From: Breznakia pachnodae
GTDB taxonomy: Bacteria > Bacillota_I > Bacilli_A > Erysipelotrichales > Erysipelotrichaceae
Direction of reading: 5' to 3'
Assembly: GCF_030814225.1 (NCBI RefSeq)
Contig: NZ_JAUSUR010000001.1
Coordinates: forward strand, 868,001 to 932,000
Length of the DNA stretch: 64,000 nt
Numbering within the stretch: the stretch's first letter is position 1; each line of letters begins with the position of its first letter. This document shows, in pieces, positions 62,801 to 64,000 of the stretch. The notes beneath the pieces are model-generated. The model did not search any database, was not told where the DNA came from, and was given only the letters and a program-made list of their open reading frames with translations. Position numbers and translations under genes: made by a program.

Positions 62801-63362
62801 GGTCCTCATTCATTCGATTCAATACCTGACGCATTTGTTTATTTCTGAGTTCAATTGTTTCCCAACTAAAGTGAATATTATAGATTGCAATTTTTTTACC
62901 ATCTTTTTCAATCACAGTTCGCTCACACGTTTTTGTGATATCAATTCCTTCATTTGTAATAGGTGAACTGCTTGCTTCAAGAAATTCACTTTTAGATACA
63001 ATCCCTGTACCAAATTCCCCTCCAGCATATTCACGACCTTTTGCAAAATGTACATATGGATATGTCTCATTTTGAAATTGAGCCATCATATCATAGTTAT
63101 TTCTTGAATTAAACATATCTACTTCCTGTAATCCAATTACATCAAGATTATAATCTTTAAATTGTTGACTCATAGAGTCAAACAATGGATTGTTAGGATT
63201 GTTTCCAAAATTCTTAGCTGCAATATTATAAGTTCCAACATTGAGCGTAGTTATTTCATTTGGTGTTTCTATTTCTTCAGCATAAGTCTGTCCAGCAGGA
63301 ATCATAACTAAAGTGATCATAAACACCAGTAATAGTTTTACTAGTTTATTAATCCGTTTCAT
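56832..63362 (-). CDS. Secreted endonuclease/exonuclease/phosphatase plus family 8 polysaccharide lyase fusion
   Basis: A 2,176-residue surface protein. Signal peptide 1-28. EEP domain about 38-275 with N45, E80, H164, D197/N199 (MGDFNAD), D242/N243 and D264/H265 (LSDHN), a full catalytic set. F5/8-type C domain about 282-415. Two near-duplicate carbohydrate-binding-like modules (about 425-615 and 705-890, each with GPSGTWWNTDLW). Three Big2 Ig-like domains (620-700 and 895-1075). PL8 lyase about 1085-1800: N1243 (TGANR), H1293 and Y1302 keep the spacing of pneumococcal N349/H399/Y408, with NWWD at 1188-1191. Several FIVAR repeats (about 1820-2110). A C-terminal NTGDTTS, membrane helix and RKKIK anchor. 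It probably degrades hyaluronan or chondroitin; the EEP substrate (DNA, phospholipid or sugar phosphate) is open. A cre site precedes it. Confidence 0.9.
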   Translation of the reverse strand: MKRINKLVKLLLVFMITLVMIPAGQTYAEEIETPNEITTLNVGTYNIAAKNFGNNPNNPLFDSMSQQFKDYNLDVIGLQEVDMFNSRNNYDMMAQFQNETYPYVHFAKGREYAGGEFGTGIVSKSEFLEASSSPITNEGIDITKTCERTVIEKDGKKIAIYNIHFSWETIELRNKQMRQVLNRMNEDPIEYKILMGDFNADQNLYEYSMFLGDYKVINGYNGQWFDTFNANDDPSMKVMTIDNIIVSKNINFKNQGMVENNLSDHNMFYVELELIGGDYPVNENIALGQLMEASSTNNIETDKEFSALATVDNDIHTSWQSAAGELQTITMKFVKPYDLNELKINWGSNRAKKYDVEISYDGINFVRAYSHDDDNVVAVDTVPLSNERVKAVRISMSELISSADNAKGYEIFEIEAKGLVNDRVEVGTSVNILPNGNFENTEPSPEIPNGPSGTWWNTDLWVNDVKSTSWDFQLYPASEGKQYYQAEVISEDVKEGTNAVKVVKSGGSGSSQAFFKQMRLPIEPSKTYNVSFWVRTTDLTDAKFALSISQRNSSGTEITSAGKTVNGLVNDEWTYITTSFTTTANTAQYDLVFKILGGANGTFYLDDVQVKEDVPTGIPAMDYISLSASTNELDVADTIQVTPTVHPNEALMPTLTWTSTDPSVVSVDANGVVSAVGSGTAMIQATSGDLITALRFKVAGGEVEPSTNLVSNWSFEESEIAPDTPNGPSGTWWNTDLWTDDKKAVSWDFQRWNINQPNENFNATLDTTEKTKGNQSAKITVKKSNSTTQAFLKQNEIAIDPNTYYDFNFASKLDGITGSQVVARIEEYTSSGSKITTTDFTFGKGTSDWTQQENYFKTRSNTAKINLIFVVPSSTTGSMWIDDIYLGVKDISLKDLTLDENKIVLSNGDSKTLTALLSPDYTDETEIEWKSSNPSIATVNSTGLVESLAVGETTITVRSKIHPELEASCLVKVVDGDIVVDELEIVGGDLTLESDKSRFMDYIALPKTAVNLDLEVIWSSSDENVITVDNKRGLVEAVGSGEATLSLSSLENPSITTSIKVTVMDDTSDADYNLMKERWLLRIVGDDNLNLENEYISDYVDNLSEEAEALWNTMDKSENRTYLWPLKDGDTSSADITTQFTNINKLALAFGTKGSSLEGNRELYFDILDAIEFMRTTKKYNGTTGTSNWWDCQIGAAQQFTDTLMVLSEYMTYDEIKVYADCIGGYASDPSKQWPSATATGANRTDIGISVLGTGILLEDSSRMNLVVEKIPQVFKLVTTGDGMYLDGSLVQHTIYAYSGSYGNELMKGVGRILSTTEGTKWEITDPAIENVYKTVKEGYIPLVHDGRMMSMMSGRSISRAPGTNKFSTEYSAGQETISNIMVISNFAPEEYRSEFNKNVKYWIESSEDTYNFFANARDIEALQNADKIMNDSTIESEYTFEGVKIFSMDRVIQATKNYSVGISMYSSRSGNYELQTQGSGVNTKYENIRGWHQADGALYLYNEDCNSYSDGYWATVDSYRLPGTTVDTKELSLGAGKGTKSKQSWVGGATDGEFGAAGMYLDKTNVSMDLTAKKSWFLFGDKVVAVGSDINGTTDASIETIVENRLLDGGIKKFVSNPLSINGTLDNGSEKTQTLSDNSYVHLKGSKEGTDLGYYFPDGGEVTTMKETRTDSHFSINTLFVNGETYEHEYFKMMIQHGSSVSDGTYSYVLLPGKTEEETREYAKNNALEILENNDDVHAVQDTEEQIFAMNVWNNTGYSLNGYTVDKQSSLIVKQVGDEITITIADPTRKQGKIIVSMDEAYLSVVSCDSRITPLEDGKSFEFTSVNNDGGASSSVTIKVEVALDFSKLETVIDDAKSIVESEYTPKTYADLVTQLELAETVLATATTQDEIDNAIVALNTAITGLVKVADTSSLVELIEKCEKLNESNYTEDSWLSFMEILAESKAVVQDKNISQSDIDAKVIELTSAKDSLEEVSVEVVDTSKLVEELAEVDKLNENDYTAESWQVYANARKIAKEVLADTNATQKEVDDIVIQLTEARESLIKRNSNIELDKSLLEELIEKGNQLKKDSYTDESWEIFIEAMNAATDVLNNASVTQEEIDQAKVDLQNAIDGLKTKSKSKPSTESDSGKTNGTNISNGTNTGDTTSQSLMMVLLMFGILGISYSVYNRKKIK

Positions 63363-63387
63363 TACTCTCTCCTTATTTTTTGTGTGT

Positions 63388-63402
63388 AGAAAGCGCTTTC
63401 AT
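63388..63402 (-). promoter_or_regulatory. Catabolite-responsive element (CcpA box) before the lyase gene
   Basis: Minus strand ATGAAAGCGCTTTCT matches the cre consensus WTGNAANCGNWNNCW at every position and is almost a perfect palindrome. It ends about 26 bp before the ATG, a place that would block transcription when CcpA is bound. Confidence 0.85.
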
Positions 63403-63559
63403 CGTATGCGAAAAAATAAAGTTACTACTTATCCCTGTAACGTAACTTATCTTTACAACATCATATTATCATTTAAGTAATTATATTACAACATTATTTA
63501 TAATTATATTTAAATGTAATTTAATTACATTATTGTAATCATTTTTCAAATAGAAAAAA

Positions 63560-63585
63560 ATCACTTAAACAACCGTTTAAATGAT
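63560..63585 (-). terminator. Terminator of the right-edge PTS gene
   Basis: ATCACTTAAAC (63560-63570), AACC, GTTTAAATGAT (63575-63585) with one wobble pair; the minus strand ends in TTTTTTT. Confidence 0.85.
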
Positions 63586-63600
63586 CTTAGTTAAGTATTA

Positions 63601-64000
63601 TTATTCGTCTATTTCGCAGTCATCGTCGTCATCACCAACTGTTTGCACTGCCATTCTTCCAGTATCTAAAAGTTGATTTGCCAGTGCTGATACATCTTCA
63701 ATTGTCGATACAGAATATTCAATAACCATTGCTAAATTTAATCCTGTAATGATTTTCTTGGTAGCATCATTCAAGCTCGTCATACTTGCGACATTGAATG
63801 GTGTACCTCCAAATAAGTCAACAGCAACAACAGCAGGAGTATCACCTAGTTCTTCTAGAACTTTGTTATACTTCGCTCTGGTTCCATCCAACCCATCTTC
63901 TGCATCCATTGATACTACATAAATATCATTTAATTCGCCAGTAATCATTTGCGCTGACTGCAATGTTTCATAAGCCATTTTTCCATGACTCATTAATATT
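63601..64000 (-). CDS. PTS mannose-family IIA component (5' end cut by window)
   Basis: Phosphocarrier related to the other two IIA proteins in this window. SHGKMAYETLQ holds the phospho-histidine and VDLFGGTPFNVASM is the classic D-L-F-G-G-T-P-F-N segment. The frame stays open to the window edge and encodes Ile-Leu before the first visible ATG (63993), the expected end of the first strand (ILMSHG). The true start therefore lies outside. The C-terminus is acidic (DDDDDCEIDE). It has a terminator right after it, so it is the last gene of an operon entering from the right. With the hyaluronate-type lyase next door, an amino-sugar/uronate disaccharide PTS is likely but unseen. Confidence 0.92.
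   Translation of the reverse strand, partial: ILMSHGKMAYETLQSAQMITGELNDIYVVSMDAEDGLDGTRAKYNKVLEELGDTPAVVAVDLFGGTPFNVASMTSLNDATKKIITGLNLAMVIEYSVSTIEDVSALANQLLDTGRMAVQTVGDDDDDCEIDE

Noticed and set aside
1-64000. Prophage, insertion sequence or integrative element
   Set aside because: No transposase, integrase, phage structural gene or attachment repeats were seen; gene content and base composition look uniform.

Overview
The window is AT-rich, gene-dense DNA from a Gram-positive bacterium. Shine-Dalgarno sites are strong, the DNA-repair nuclease is AddAB, and there are several mannose-family PTS operons, CcpA-type and sigma-54-type control sites, and large anchored surface proteins. My best guess is a gut-type Bacillota close to the Erysipelotrichales. 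This rests on gene content and base composition only. No rRNA, tRNA, insertion sequence or CRISPR array was seen.

Layout. 1-7.9 kb: a LevR-type sigma-54 activator (cut by the left edge), then a near-consensus -24/-12 promoter driving a complete mannose-family PTS (IIA, IIB, IIC, IID), a SIS-domain sugar-phosphate enzyme, and a fused metallo-beta-lactamase-fold/Gfo-Idh-MocA protein. 7.9-11.7 kb: a MacB-like ABC exporter divergent from a TetR regulator, with two matching operators between them. 11.7-17.4 kb: a surface locus with a membrane-tethered ECF sigma factor, a MucBP/InlB-repeat adhesin and a membrane-anchored Ig-like protein. One unusual promoter motif precedes both the sigma gene and the Ig-like gene. 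17.7-23.5 kb: addBA. 23.6-24.8 kb: two small structured RNAs with related promoters, the second ending in a terminator just before a PemK/MazF-like gene. 24.8-38.2 kb: housekeeping and regulatory genes (NiaR, ZIP transporter, ABC exporter, Spx paralogue, CNNM/CorC protein, NudC, PNPOx-like protein, Xre operon, HAD phosphatase, adenine deaminase, VanZ-RDD, MarR). 38.2-40.6 kb: a P-type ATPase.

40.8-50.4 kb holds two further mannose-family PTS operons. One has IIC-IID-IIB-SIS-HAD-IIA behind a GntR/UTRA pair. The other has IIB-IIC-IID plus a small PQ-loop-like protein downstream of nagA, with a divergent LysR gene. The nagA-linked set has no IIA of its own. 51.5-56.7 kb: a YxlEFG-like ABC operon, a DUF1848 protein, a CmpB-family membrane protein and a DEAD-box helicase. 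56.8-63.4 kb: one 2,176-residue secreted protein joining an endonuclease/exonuclease/phosphatase domain to a family 8 polysaccharide (hyaluronate-type) lyase, with a cre site at its promoter. The right edge cuts another PTS IIA gene.

Working together: the lyase probably releases amino-sugar/uronate oligosaccharides outside the cell, and the PTS, SIS and NagA proteins import and break down amino sugars or related sugar phosphates. The surface locus probably senses or binds host glycans. The least explained systems are the tethered sigma factor with its two-promoter regulon and the paired small RNAs at the PemK-like gene.
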